In this document: positions 1-11,430 of the stretch, piece by piece
How the letters are laid out: each line of letters opens with the position of its first letter
How positions within the stretch are numbered: position 1 is the stretch's first letter
Source of the DNA: Adiantum capillus-veneris
Taxonomy: Eukaryota; Streptophyta; Polypodiopsida; Polypodiales; Pteridaceae
Direction of reading: 5' to 3'
Length of the DNA stretch: 64,000 nt
NCBI GenBank assembly: GCA_014529385.2
Contig: CM043952.1
Span: forward strand, 152,570,057-152,634,056
Program-made: the position numbers and the translations under genes
The notes under the pieces: generated by a model
Database searches by the model: none
Told to the model about the DNA's origin: nothing
Seen by the model: only the letters and a program-made list of their open reading frames with translations

Positions 1-1443
1 TAAAAGTTCTTTCTCATAAATGCCCAAGACTCATTCATCAATATTGAGCCTTCGGCTCTCATATGCTATGGCATGCCCTTCTTAAAGCAAAACTGCTCCA
101 AGGCAATCACCACAAGCATCACATTGGACCTCAAATGGCTTTGAGAGATGCGGAAGCACGAGGACTCGTTGGGAAGTAAGCTTCTCTTTGAGATTTTCAA
201 AAGCATTTTGCTCCTTAGCAGTCCATACAAACTTAACGTTCTTCTTAGTTAAGTCGTGTAGTGGTCGTGCTACTTGAGAGAATTTTTCTATGAAGCGTCT
301 ATAGTATGCACACATACCAACAAAGCTTCTTAGCTCATGTAGATTTCTTGGGTTAGGCCATGCTTTTATTACCTCTAACTTTGATGGATCCATTTGGATA
401 CCATCTTTAGAGATAATATGACCTAGGTATTGAATCTCTTGAAGGAAGAATTCGCTTTTCTTTTGGTTGAGATAAAGCTTGTTCTCCCTCAATGCTTGAA
501 AAATCACTTGGAGATGTTGCTAATGTTCCTCCAAAGACTTGGAGTAGATGATGATATCATCAAAGAACACTCCAGTGAATTTACAATATGGCCTAAACAT
601 TTTCTCCATCAAACTATTGAACGTAGCTGGTGCATTAGTCAAGCCAAAAGGCATGACTAGATATTCATAAAGACCAAACGTTGTGCGAAACGCGGTCTTT
701 AAGATATCTTCATCCACTATCCTTATTTGATGATAGCCACTCTTAAGGTCAATCCTACTGAAGTAGGTTGAGCCTTGTAGCTTATCAAATAGATCTTCTA
801 CCCGAGGTACGGGAAATCTGTTTTTGATAGTGATATGGTTTAGTGCTCGATAGTCCACACACATACGGTATGTACCATCTTTCTTTTGCACTAAAAGTAC
901 TGGAGAACAAAATGGAGAGGAACTAGGCCTCACCATCCCTTTGTCTACCAGCTCTTGTACTTGCCTCATGATCTCCTCTTGTTGATCTTGTGAGACTCGA
1001 TAAGGAGGCTTGTTAGGTGGGAAGCTTCCAGGAAGGAGCTCAATACGATGGTCGTCATCCCCTCGTTTTGGAGGTAAGTCCATAGGGATATCATCAATAA
1101 ACACATCTTGGAATCCTTTTAGAAAATTAGACAATTCTAACTCTTCTTGATTCCTTCATTTACATTTGATGAAACATTAGTATCTTTTAGAGACTCTTTG
1201 ACAAAAATCATGTGCGCAGAAACTGAACTCTTCATTGACTTATCAAAAGCAAGAGGATTTACAAGTGGAATAGTGCGACCACGCTCACTAACATCTATAT
1301 ACATGTTCTTTCCCCTGTAGGTGAAGTAGATTCTCCTTTCAGGGAACTTCATGTTGGCAGCCATGCGATCAAACCATGGTGCCCCTAGGATAACATCCTC
1401 ATGTTGGAGAGGAGAGATGAAGAAGTCTTCCTTGTCGACATAG
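1..1443 (-). pseudogene. gypsy-1 pol remnant: reverse transcriptase and RNase H
   Basis: The piece at 1137-1364 is the protease-RT linker. RT follows at 520-1134 with the [19 protein letters not shown] block, the [13 protein letters not shown] block, [14 protein letters not shown] and the active-site segment [13 protein letters not shown] in place of YxDD is common in gypsy elements. The RT connection and RNase H start (LGHIISKDGIQMDPSK, YYRRFIEKFS, FEVQCDACGD) are at 82-507. Compared with gypsy-2, a Lys codon is TAG at 520-522, a Gln codon is TAA at 82-84, a further stop lies nearer base 1, and a frameshift near 1140-1160 separates linker and RT. It cannot give an active polyprotein. Confidence 0.9.
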
Positions 1444-1445
1444 CT

Positions 1446-3056
1446 TTAGACATCAAGCCTCAACTTCCCAATCAAGGAGGTAACGGAGGCTTGTTGTCCC
1501 TTGAAAGCTGCATCAGCCACTACTATATCTCCCATCTCAAAAGCTTGAATGCCCAACTTGGTGGCCAACTCCATTGATATGAAGTTAAGAGTAGAGCCAG
1601 GGTAAAACAAGATGAAGGCATCATGCTCTCTTACCTTTCCCCAAGCATAGGAAAGTGATGATCCTTTGCAATGAGCATCCTCTTTTGGAGCTTCCATGGT
1701 GGAAGCCCTAGGAGTCTCATTGCGAGTATTCTTCTTGGGGCAAGAACGATAGCCATGTCCTTGCTCCCCACACTTGAAACACTTATGGTCCTTGCAAAAA
1801 GCTTCAAGCTCTTCAAGAGAGAGTTTGTTTTTACCTTCGTAAAGTCCCTTCTCCTTGGACCGATTGTTGTTGTTATTGGAATTGACTTGGGAAGTATTTT
1901 GAACATTGGTTTTCCCCTTTGCATCTTTTTTGTCTTTGTTTTCCATGGGCTTGACATTACGTCTAGCCCCTTGATGGAAATTGATGCGTGAAGCAACCAT
2001 GGTGTGATGGATTACTTCGCTAATAGTACCACGCCGTTGAGAGTTGATGTATTCGGCCATCTCTTCAGGTAATCCCGCACAGAATTTCTGCCTTTGCTTG
2101 GCAAAGTCTATCTTTTGAAAGACAGTAGCCTTGAGATGTAAATCCCAAAACTTGTCTACATATTTGTGGATAGACTCATGGGAGAGGAGCTTCAAGCTGC
2201 GCCATTCGGTAAGCACTTTGTCCTTTGCATCGCTTGCAAGGAACTGCTTCATGATGGAAACTCGTAGAGTTTTCCATGTCTTTGGGGCTTCACCATTGCC
2301 ACGAAGGCTAGCCCACCATTGACGAGCTGATTTTTGGAAGTGCATAGCTACATGGCGTAGCTTGGAGGACTCTGTGAAGCCCTCGTCTCCAAAGGCCGCA
2401 TCAAATTGCTGGGTGGATGAAGGCCAACATTTTGTCGGTGCCATCATAGGTGAGAAAAGAGATACTCTTACCTCCCTCCTTGAACTTCTTTAGCTTTTGT
2501 GACCTTCGCCATGCAGGAAATGATTTGCGATGCCTGCCCTCTTGTATTCTCTAGGAGAATAGCCATAACTTTCGTCGGAAGAGGAGGAAGGTGAAGAAGA
2601 AGGAGAAGAGGGTGACCTCTTCCTAGCCCTTTTCTTCCTTTGTCTCCTCTCTTGACTTTCAGAGTGATGAGGAGAAGGACTATGTGTTGATCTTTTCCTG
2701 TTGGGAGGAGTAGGCGATCGTCTAGACCGCGGTCTTCGTGGAGCCACATCTTCAGAGGAACTTAAACTTCCATTGCTCTCTTGCTCTTTAGATTCCTCCT
2801 CTCGAATGGGAGAGAGTCTTCTTTTGGGGGTCTCTTTAAGAGGCCTCCTAATCTCTCTCTCCTCTTCTAGAGGAAGGGAAATTCCATAAACACGAAGTTG
2901 TTGAATAACTTTGGCTTGCAAAGCAGGGTTGCCCATAGCTTGCTGCAACCTAGTAACGAGATAATTCACAAACATGGGAGCATCATCATTAGCACCTTCA
3001 TGTGCAAAATCAAAGCTATTGATGTTCATTCTACTCTCTTGATTATTGTCAGTCAT
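1446..3056 (-). pseudogene. gypsy-1 gag and aspartic protease remnant
   Basis: Gag starts at a Met at 3056 (MTDNNQES), matching the gypsy-2 gag start. It runs through a Ser/Arg-rich stretch, the gag core (FQKSARQWWASL) and a CCHC zinc knuckle, CFKCGEQGHGYRSC, for RNA binding. The protease signature reads ILFYPGSTLNFIS, whereas gypsy-2 has ILFDPGST, so the catalytic Asp is Tyr here. Breaks: one frame change near 2500, a 4-base insertion near 2407-2420 relative to gypsy-2, and CAA to TAA at 1446-1448. The Met at 2447 that opens the longest stretch is only the first one after the frameshift. Confidence 0.88.
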
Positions 3057-3108
3057 GTTAACAAAATTTATGTATGTACTTAGTGTATGATTTTCCATAT
3101 CCAAGAGT

Positions 3109-3881
3109 GTTGGTGTAGGCTCTCAACCTCTACTTGCTTGGAGAAGGAGAGGGAGCTGTTGCACTTTGCATAGCACACAATGAGAGTGTTTGTGAGTGTG
3201 TGTGGGTGAGTATACCCCCTAAGCAACCCCCCTCATTCCAGTAATTTATCATTGGACCCCTTTGAAGCTTAGCCAATAGGATCAAGCATCTCATGAAGGT
3301 AACATAGGTAGGGGCCTGACATGTGTCCCTGCTACCTCTTCAAGCTTGGGCCTTCCTTGTGTGTGTGAGTGTGTGTTCTCTCTCTATCCCCTAGGAAAAG
3401 GGCTCGCCCCCCCTCTTGTAGGGATACTTTTGAATTTTTGTGCTCAAGCACCTTAGTCATCAAGCATGAGAATGCACTTGAACTAGTAGTGTGCCCACAA
3501 GCATCTCAGGCAAGCATGTCAAAGCACATCGATCACCTTAATCAAGTAGCAAGTCAAGCACCTCAAGCATGTAGCAGGTCAAGCACCTCAAGCACCTTAA
3601 TCAAGAACCTCAAGCATGACAAGAACCTCAAGCATGACAAGAACCTCAAGCACGACAAGCACCTCGAGCTTGGGCCGGGTTCCCGCCTCAAGCTCAGCCC
3701 TAGCTTACCTAAGGTCAAAGGACTTTTACACACAGTATTGGAGGTCTTCAATGAAGCTAACCCTAAGGTCTTATGCTCCATTGGTTAGCCTTGCTCTTTG
3801 ATAGACCATCTCTCATTTGGGCCCCTTTACCATTGGCCCCGTGTTGAGATAGATCTATAAGCACATATCTATATCTTAACA
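3109..3881 (-). repeat. Probable 5' LTR of gypsy-1
   Basis: On the minus strand this starts with TGTTAAGATATAG (at 3881) and ends ...CACCAACA near 3109, which fits TG...CA LTR ends. It shares short stretches with the gypsy-2 LTR (the AGGGGTCCAATGA block and CACACACTCACA). The gag start follows within about 55 bases and I see no Met-tRNA primer site, so the leader seems deleted. The ends are inferred; the partner LTR is outside the window. Confidence 0.5.
3598..3664 (+). repeat. 18-bp tandem repeat inside LTR-like region
   Basis: The unit AAGAACCTCAAGCATGAC recurs about three times with small changes, in a longer stretch (3440-3665) of looser CAAGCACCTCAAGCA-type words. The open frames here on both strands are products of the repeat. 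Confidence 0.7.
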
Positions 3882-3967
3882 CTTGTTCCCGTTTATTCTC
3901 CCACATTAAGTGATCAATTTAATATGACAAAATCATTTGGGTTGGTTAGATATTAGATTTTATGGCA

Positions 3968-5180
3968 GAAACCATCCGTAGATGATTAGATAGTCTTTAG
4001 GCAATGTCGAAAGCGCGTATGGCAAGCCGTAGGTCAAACGGATAGAAGAAACGCCAAATACACAAGTCGTAGGTCAAATCCGGTTGCGTTTTTCTACAGA
4101 AAAACGCAAACGGACTTCGGAAATGGCTTCTATGCCTATCGAAACCATCCGTAGTCCATTAGGTAGTCTTAAAGCAATGTCAAGAGCGTGTGTGGCAAGC
4201 CGTAGGTCAAACGGACAGAAGAAACGTCAAATACACAAGCTGTAGGTCAAATCCGGTTCGTTTTTCTACGAAAAAACGCAGACGGTCTTCGGAAATTGAT
4301 TCTATGCCTAGTCCATTAGGTAGTCTTTAGGCAATGTCAAGAGCGCGTATGGCAAGCCGTAGGTCAAACGGATAGAAGAAACGCCAAATACACAAGCCGT
4401 AGGTCAAATCCGATTGCGTTTTTTTTATGAAAAAACGCAGACGGACTTCGGAAATGGCTTCTATGCCTGCCGAAACCATCCGTAGTCCATTAAGTAGTGT
4501 TAAAGCAATGTCAAGATCTTGTATGGCAAGCCGTAGGTCAATGGGTTTGAATTAACGCCAAATACACAAGCCGTAGGTCAAATCCGGTTGCGTTTTTCTA
4601 CGGAAAAATGCAAACGAATTTCGGAAATGACTTCTATGCCTACTGAAACCATCCATAGACAATTAGATAGTCTTTAGGCAATGTCAAGAGCGCATATGGC
4701 AAGCCATAGGTCAAACGGATAGAAGAAACACCAAATACACAAGCCGTAGGTCAAATCCGGTTGCGTTTTTTTACGGAAAAACGCAAACTGACTTCGGAAA
4801 TGGCTTCTATGCCTACCGAAACCATCCGTAGTCCATTAGGTAGTCTTAAGGCAATGTCAAGAGCGTGTATGGCAAGCCGTAGGTCAAACGGATAGAAGAA
4901 ACACCAAATACACAAGCCGTGGGTCAAATCCAGTTACATTTTTCTATGGAAAAACGCAAACGGACTTCGGAAATGGCTTCTATGCCTACTAAAACCATCC
5001 GTAGTCCATTAAGTAGTCTTAAAGAAATGTCAAGAGCGTGTATGGCAAGCCGTAGGTCAATGGGTTTGAATTAACTCCAAATACACAAGCCGTAGATCAA
5101 ATCCGGTTGCGTTTTTCTACGGAAAAATGCAAACGGATTTCGGAAACGACTTCTATGCTTACTGAAACCATCCGTAGACG
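3968..5180 (+). repeat. ~173-bp satellite array with higher-order structure
   Basis: About seven monomers, each opening with GAAACCATCCGTAG, at 3968, 4141, ~4308 (opening deleted), 4472, 4644, 4818, 4991 and a partial one at 5164. The spacing is about 173 bp, near a nucleosome repeat. Each monomer holds two copies of AGCCGTAGGTCAAA and a hairpin with arms GCGTTTTTC and GAAAAACGC. Monomers fall into types; the type with AATGGGTTTGAATTAA occurs at 4472 and again at 4991, 519 bp apart. Confidence 0.9.
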
Positions 5181-5189
5181 TTGTGCATG

Positions 5190-5390
5190 GCTGAAGGATG
5201 GCTTGTTTATGGTTATGTTTAACTTTTTGGTTATGCTTATGGTTATTGTTTTGTTTGTGGTTATGGTTATCTGCATTATGGTTTTGATCAATATGGTCAT
5301 GGCCGGTTATGGTTTTAATTTGGTTATGGTTTTGCACAAATTAAGTTCATTATGGTTATGGTTTTAAGTTGGTACGGTTATGGTTTTGCA
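5190..5390 (+). repeat. Degenerate GGTTATGGTTTT-type simple repeat
   Basis: Words GGTTATGG, TTATGGTTTTG and GGTTATGC recur irregularly, directly after the satellite. Open frames here come from the repeat. It is not a telomere repeat (no TTTAGGG runs). Confidence 0.6.
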
Positions 5391-5566
5391 CAAAGTTCAT
5401 TTCATTTCTTTCATTGGCCTTAAATCTCATGTGAGATCCTACATGGATAGCATGTAGGAGGCGTATACATGATATGGTTTTTTTTTAAAATTTTATGTAA
5501 AAACAAAGGGAACTCTGCCAAAAAAATTGTGCGCGGGAGCACGGTTGATTTTGGTGCTACTCGCTT

Positions 5567-5652
5567 TCTTGGGCAGAGGGCAGGAAGTCTCGCTGTGGTT
5601 GTGTCCATCTTTTCACTGGGCACAGGCCAGGCTACCTGCCCTCTGCCCAAGA
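5567..5652. repeat. Perfect 18-bp inverted repeat (hairpin)
   Basis: Arms TCTTGGGCAGAGGGCAGG (5567-5584) and its exact reverse complement (5635-5652) surround a 50-base loop. The transcript could fold as a hairpin. No known miRNA is recognised. Confidence 0.75.
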
Positions 5653-5689
5653 ATTTTTTTTTCTGTTATGGTCGTGGATATATGCGTCT

Positions 5690-5959
5690 ATATTTTTGTC
5701 CATATCTGCGTCGCTATCTGTGTCTATAACTGCGTCCATATCTGCTTCGCTATCAACGTCTATAACTGCGTCCATATCTGCGTCTCTATCTGCGTCCATA
5801 TCTGCGTTGCTATCAGCGTCTATAACTGCGTCCATATCTGCGTCGCAAATAAAGTCTTTCCACGCAAATAGCGACAGTTTCACAGGGACGCATATATCGA
5901 CGTAGATATCGATGCAGTGCATCGATATCTGCGTCGATGACACCTTTTTTGTTGTAGTG
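5690..5959 (+). mobile_element. Solo CACTA-type terminal fragment
   Basis: The right edge, read on the minus strand from 5959, begins CACTACAACAAAAAAGG, a CACTA-superfamily type end. Inside are many TCTGCGTCCATA and CTATAACTGCGTCC repeats, like the subterminal arrays of CACTA elements, and a near-perfect palindrome with 20-base arms (5897-5916 and 5918-5937, one mismatch). I find no matching left end, so this is a fragment or a MITE missing one end. Confidence 0.5.
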
Positions 5960-6244
5960 AATTAATCTAAAATATTTTCAATAACTTCATTAATGAAATG
6001 GTTGCCACTATCAATGACAAGTTCTATTGGTAGACCATATCCACGGATTTAATATATACATATTTACCAAAAAATTTGTGTGATCACAAGGTCTTATTGA
6101 CACATCTACATAATCACACTTAGCATGATCACAAACAAGCCGGTTAAGAGCAACTTGGAAACCCACAAAAAGACCGATGAGCTATGCAGTTTTATATGCG
6201 GGACCACCAAGATTATAAATTTTCCCTACGAGCTCCTCGGGAAA

Positions 6245-6269
6245 CCGCATATAAAAATTTTATATGCGG
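6245..6269. repeat. 25-bp perfect palindrome
   Basis: CCGCATATAAAA and TTTTATATGCGG flank one A. A third TTTTATATGCGGG word lies at 6190-6202. Possibly the terminus of a small inverted-repeat element. No function assigned. Confidence 0.6.
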
Positions 6270-6315
6270 GCCCACTGAGATAATTGGGCCCGTTGGGTGT
6301 ATTCCTTGAGCCATC

Positions 6316-6378
<63 letters not shown>
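6316..6378 (+). repeat. (GA)n microsatellite
   Basis: About 30 GA units without interruption. Confidence 0.95.
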
Positions 6379-6381
<3 letters not shown>

Positions 6382-6390
6382 AGTGAGACA

Positions 6391-6497
6391 TGTATCTCTT
6401 CAGAATAATCTGTTTACGTCATGGCTGACCAAAATACCATGGCTCACCAACAGACCCAAGTAGGGGGAGGTATCACCTCCATGAATACAACTCACGC
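6391..6497 (+). repeat. Stray copy of the gypsy-4 leader/gag start
   Basis: About 105 bp nearly identical to 14556-14662, from TATCTCTTCAGAA through an ATG and MADQNTMAHQQTQVGGG. After the match the sequence diverges at once, so only the 5' edge of a gag is present. Confidence 0.75.
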
Positions 6498-6499
6498 AC

Positions 6500-7640
6500 C
6501 AAGGGAGATTTAAAACTAAAGACATAAGAACTAGATGTTCAATTTTTAAAACATTTTTCTTCTTTTAAATATATATTAGAAAACCATTCACTAAGACAGT
6601 TAACAAATCTGCACATTATGAGATTTGCAATGCACTCTAGTCAATCCACATATCGATCACATAAATTGTGAGCAAATATACACATTGCAAATCACTCTCT
6701 AAACGACATTATAAATACAACAATGCTATGAATTTCTCAACGAAACCATTATTATGATGATCATTTATACATCCTCTTTGATTTCCAAACAATAAGAGAC
6801 ATCTATTTTCAAATGCTACAAATAATAATCAACTTCTACATTGAAACGATGTCAATTATTTGCAAAACACACATGAAAGTAATAATATCTATGATTGGTC
6901 ATGTCATGCACTAATAATCTTTCATAATACATAATGCACTCCCTATATAACCAATGCATGAAACAAAGCAAAGAAATCTTCAATACAATTACACAATTAA
7001 GGACTACTTGAACCTAGTCAAGGATTGTAGTCCCCCTTATGAATCCAATTCAATATATAAAAGCTATTTTTATCCAATTAAGGATTATAGCTCTTATATT
7101 GTGCAGTGACAATGTATATCAACTCAAATCTATGATGGTGAAAAATGCAAGACTTTTAGGATCTTTATATACCCAGTACACTAGTACAAGGCATCTGATC
7201 CTTGGTTATCAACTCGTCATTTACATATGCTCATCTTCTAAAACCAACTTCAGCCCTCATATGTACCAATGTCGCAATGAGCATCTCCAAATTCTTGATT
7301 GTTTTGGTTTTGTACGTTTATGTTTGGTGAAGGATTTAAATATTTTTAGAAGTGGTTATCAAATTAAGAATCACACTCGGCCCAAAAAAAGGACTTGTGA
7401 CTCTGTAACCTTAGGTCAAATCACCACAATAAGCACGGATTTTACTATATATAATTACGTTCGTTGGGGTTTTTCATTTTCTCGACGGGCTCTTCAAGAA
7501 AATACAAAACTCGATGGGCCCTTAGGGAATATGTTTATACCTAGCGGGCTAATTGACTCTATTGTTTTTTGTAGATCATCATTAGGATCACGTTAACAAT
7601 TAACAAGATCAACTCTTTCTCTTGTGTAATTATGGATGTT
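6500..7640. other. AT-rich interval, no gene supported
   Basis: I see no family motif. A 185-codon open frame at 7039-7596 (+) has no recognisable domain and lies next to a decayed retroelement. Confidence 0.5.
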
Positions 7641-7649
7641 ATTAACATA

Positions 7650-10600
7650 ATCACACGATCGTGACCACGTCAACGAAATCCTTGATCATATCTAACAAAG
7701 ACATCTTCATATAGAAACTATGTAGTGGTCCTTGCATCAGCTTTCTGTGTAGCTTTAGCTTCAGTACATTCAGTGAGATAGTCCGTGCCAACAATGATAT
7801 ATTAAATCTTAGTCCTGTAAGAGAGGTGAAATTGGTCCTACAAAGTCTATACCCCACTTAACAAATGTCATGGATCCCACCATTGGCCTTAAAGACATCT
7901 CATCCCTCTGTATTGGCACTTTGGTATGCTGGAAAGAATCACATCTTTTAACATATTCTTTAGCGTCCATATGTAATGTAGGCTACCATATTCAAGAGGT
8001 TAAGACAATTTTTTCCATCTTATCCCCTGAGAAACGGACTCCGCCTATTGCTCTATGTGCATGCTCTAAGATTAGCAAATACATGCTTTTTGTTGCAGAT
8101 ATCTTGAGCTGATTATCCTTTCCTCTCTTATAGAGCTGATTTTTAGTCAATGTGAAGTCTTGAGCCTCTATTTCTATGGCCCTTTGATGCACTCTAGAGG
8201 TATTTTTAGAAAACATTCTCATAGTTAGGTAGTCAATTACATATTCACTCCATTCTGGTGCAATTGTTACCGGAAATAATGCTACATGTTCTACTAGTGG
8301 TTTAGATATGCATGTAGCAGAGTTAGTAACATACTCATGAACATCATTGTGCATACTTGGCCAATAAAATCTTGCTTGTTTCAAGCGCTGATATGTTTTT
8401 GTTTGCGAGCAATAAAATGCCAAGTCTTGAACATGTGCTTCTAAAAGATAGAAGTCATACTGTTATGGGCTTATGCATAATTGTAAAATGTTTTTTGAGC
8501 CTAAATGATACCAACGTCTGTCAATACATTAAAAATTCTTGGATTGCCAAACCGTCTGCCGTTTAAAATTATCAAATTCTCCCCCATAAGATAGTAAACT
8601 GACTATCTCCCTTAGACCACTTAGGTACCATTTCAACATTGAAAATATATGCATCAAGGATGTCATTTTCTACCCCTTTTGGAGCTTCTTTATTTGGCAA
8701 TTTGGAAAGATGATCCACTCGAAGATGCATCTTTTCCTTTTTAACCACTACTATAAAATCAAACTTCAGCAATATGATAAACCATCGTACAATTCTTTTG
8801 ATATTGCATGGTTTGTTTACAAGGTATAAGAGGGCTTGATGATTAGTGAAAAACACAAACTTGTTTGCAAGGAGATAATGCCAAAATTTCTTAACACTAG
8901 TTTGGTACCAAAACAGGACACTTTAAGTGCCCTTTTCTAACAAATTTAAATTAAATGCTATTTGCATTAGACGGGTTATTAAGAAAACCCTCTTGATATG
9001 CTTAAATATGTTAGCTAGAGGGTCTCTTAAAAATATAACCTTGCATTTTAGAATGTATCATGATCAAGAACTATACTCATCAAGTTGACCCTCGTAAGAC
9101 TACGATTGACGATTTGAAGAAATTGCCTTTATAAGCTTAAGTAAAAATGAAGCAACCTTGTAGAAAATTTTAGGTGACTCTTCCTCAATTTTGCTATAGA
9201 TAACTGAAAGTTTCATGTGCAAAAAAATTGACTTTGGAGTATATAAAATAATGGAAAGCTCCATGTGTTTGATAAGTTCATTTCAAGCACATCGTTATAT
9301 ACAAAGAAAAATATGTTTTTAATGTTTTTGTGAGTTTTATAAATTGATACATTGCTTGCCCTTTCCATTGAGCACTCAAGGTGGCAAGTAGAAGGGCTTT
9401 GGTATGCAGAAATTATTGGATCATTTTAAATATTCAAAACTGCATAAGAGAAAACTTTCATATTTTCACTCTTGAGACATAAGCATTCAAAACTTCAAAT
9501 AATATCAAACTTTCCATGTAGATCAACTAAATGTATCAAAGTATGTGGTACATACACAGTTGGGGTGCCTAAAACCTTGGTTTCAATGTTATTATGGAGA
9601 ACTCAAGATTTTCAAGAGTTTTTGCACGATAAAAAATTCAAGATAGAGTACAAGCAACGAGATTTAATTGAGTTAGGGAGCCAAAAAAATACGCAGTTTC
9701 TTGGTTTAAACATATTAAATCATTTGTAGTTGTCAAATTGCACTAGAATAGTACCAATTTCATGAGGGGACCTTTGGAAGACCAAAATTATGCTCGTATT
9801 CAACACGTGCTCAAGTATGAAATTATGTCTATAGCTTGCATGTGACTTGAAAACTTATCTTTGAAGTGCATTCCATTATTTTGCAACACTAAGCACTAAC
9901 ACTTGGCTTTTATAAACATAAAAAAGGCCATCTCTACAAAAAGATAAAATGATTTTTTGAATTTTTTGAAAAAACAGCTTGAAATTTTCTAAAATTTATG
10001 TCTTAGAACTTACTTGAATTCTCTCCATATAGATTGTATTTTGATATGGAGAAAAATCCAGTGTTTTCTTTCCCTCATAACCAATCTATGGTAGAATCAA
10101 GGAGTAAAAAACGTCTTTCTAGCTTGACAAATAAATTGCCAAAACTTGGTAGAAAAACAGGACACTTTAGTGTCTCAGGACACTTAAGTGTCCAATTACA
10201 GAACTAGTGTTAACAACATATATCATTGGTAGCCTTCTCTCTCAGTGGTAGTGTAGTTCTTTTCAACACTATCAAGCTATCTGATTGCATGATAGATTGG
10301 AAGATTCATATTTCCTTCTCCCAGGTGAGCCAAGATCCATCATATAGCAAATGCCAAAGCATCAATATGATCATGAAAGATCTTTTCCCAATCCGGTGCA
10401 TTTAATAGTAGAACAGATATGAGTGCTATCTTCAACTTTTTAAATGACTCCTCACACTCATCCGTCCATGCAAAGACTACTATAAGTCTATACAGGGGTT
10501 GAGCAATGACTGCATACATGTGTATAAAACTTAAGTAAAAACCATAGTGTAGCATAAGCATTATACCTGCTTTGTGTTGTCTGGTCTAGGCATTTCTACA

Positions 10601-11430
10601 ATCACTTTTATCTTATCCAAATTGAGACAGTATGTCCCAAGATTCTGCCTTGTCTAACCATGAATACACACTTTTTGGGTTTAAGGTAGATCATAAATGT
10701 CGTGCACTTCTCCAATAAATTTTTGAGGTGTTTCATATGTTCATCTCTCAAGTGAGAGTGTACACATAGATCATCTATATAAATTTCCAAGAGTAGTTTT
10801 TTAAAATCATGTGCCATTAATCTCTAGAATGTTGCCAGGGAATTGGTCACTCCAAACGGCACGACTCTATACGCATGTATACCCCACTCTCTAGAAAATA
10901 CCATTTTATATGCTGTAAGTTGGTTGTAGCCAGAGAATCCATCTAATAAGGAATATGCCCGCTTGCTTGCCACTCGTTTTAGAACATGGTCAGTGATAGG
11001 TAGGGGATAATCGTCCCTTATTCTGACTGTATTAACCTTCTTTGGGACACACTCAAAGTTCAACATTCTTCTTAGGCACTACCACAATTGGAGATGTCGA
11101 GTCCATGTATTCTATCTTGTAGATGAACTCAACTTTCTTCAATTTATCAATCTCATCCTTGATGCGCTTAGCAAACATATCATTATATGTGTACAGTCTT
11201 TGCTGGCTAGGCGTGCATTAGGCGGTCATCACCACACTTGTAGCACAATCCTAATGGTTGCCGAGGTGCTCCTTGAGCCGCTCTTAGTTGATAGGTAGGC
11301 CTTTGTCCTACTAAGCCACCATTGGCTATGAGCAATAATGTTCTCTCATCTATGTTGTATATGTCTTCTCCTACCCTCCTCACTATCTCACATGGTATCC
11401 TGCTGTGACATGTACATAGTGGGAACAAAT
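7650..11430 (-). pseudogene. Decayed Ty3/gypsy polyprotein 'gypsy-3' (zinc knuckle, RT, RNase H, integrase)
   Basis: On the minus strand: gag end with CCHC-like CYKCGDDRLMHA (11207-11428); RT (10608-11200) with SPIVVVPKKN, YPLPITDHVL, LDGFSGYNQL and active site IYIDDL; RNase H (10220-10561) with EKNYTTTEREG, continuing after an insertion at 8572-8890 as KKFWHYLLANKF and FFTNHQALLYLVNKP; then integrase zinc-binding and core remnants (7651-8423). The motifs suggest the Tat/Athila side of gypsy. The zinc knuckle is followed almost at once by RT, so the protease region seems deleted. Many stops and frame changes. Confidence 0.82.
8895..10209. mobile_element. 1.3-kb element with TTAA flanks and CACTAGTT terminal repeats
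   Basis: The insert interrupts the gypsy-3 RNase H between MIYVV and KKFWHYLL. It is flanked by TTAA at 8891-8894 and 10210-10213. The ends are inverted (CACTAGTT at 8895, AACTAGTG at 10202-10209), and both subterminal zones carry GGACACTT-type words, including the perfect 16-bp palindrome GGACACTTAAGTGTCC at 10178-10193. There is no credible ORF, so it is non-autonomous. TTAA target use is typical of piggyBac, but the ends are not classic piggyBac ends; the superfamily is open. Confidence 0.72.

Larger units (their letters stand above)
1..3881 (-). mobile_element. Ty3/gypsy LTR retrotransposon 'gypsy-1', truncated by window edge
   Basis: Read on the minus strand, the order is LTR-like region (3881 to about 3109), gag (from 3056), zinc knuckle, aspartic protease, reverse transcriptase and the start of RNase H, which runs off at base 1. 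The order gag-PR-RT-RH is that of Metaviridae. Most of the protein aligns by eye with gypsy-2 at 36374-40436, so they are one family. It is dead: stops and frameshifts are listed under its coding parts. The integrase and 3' LTR lie outside the window. Confidence 0.9.

Noticed and set aside
3968-5180. CRISPR-like spaced repeats
   Set aside because: The whole ~173-bp unit repeats, with no unique spacers; a eukaryotic satellite.
7039-7596. 185-codon open frame on the plus strand
   Set aside because: No family motif, AT-rich, unlike any exon nearby; treated as chance.
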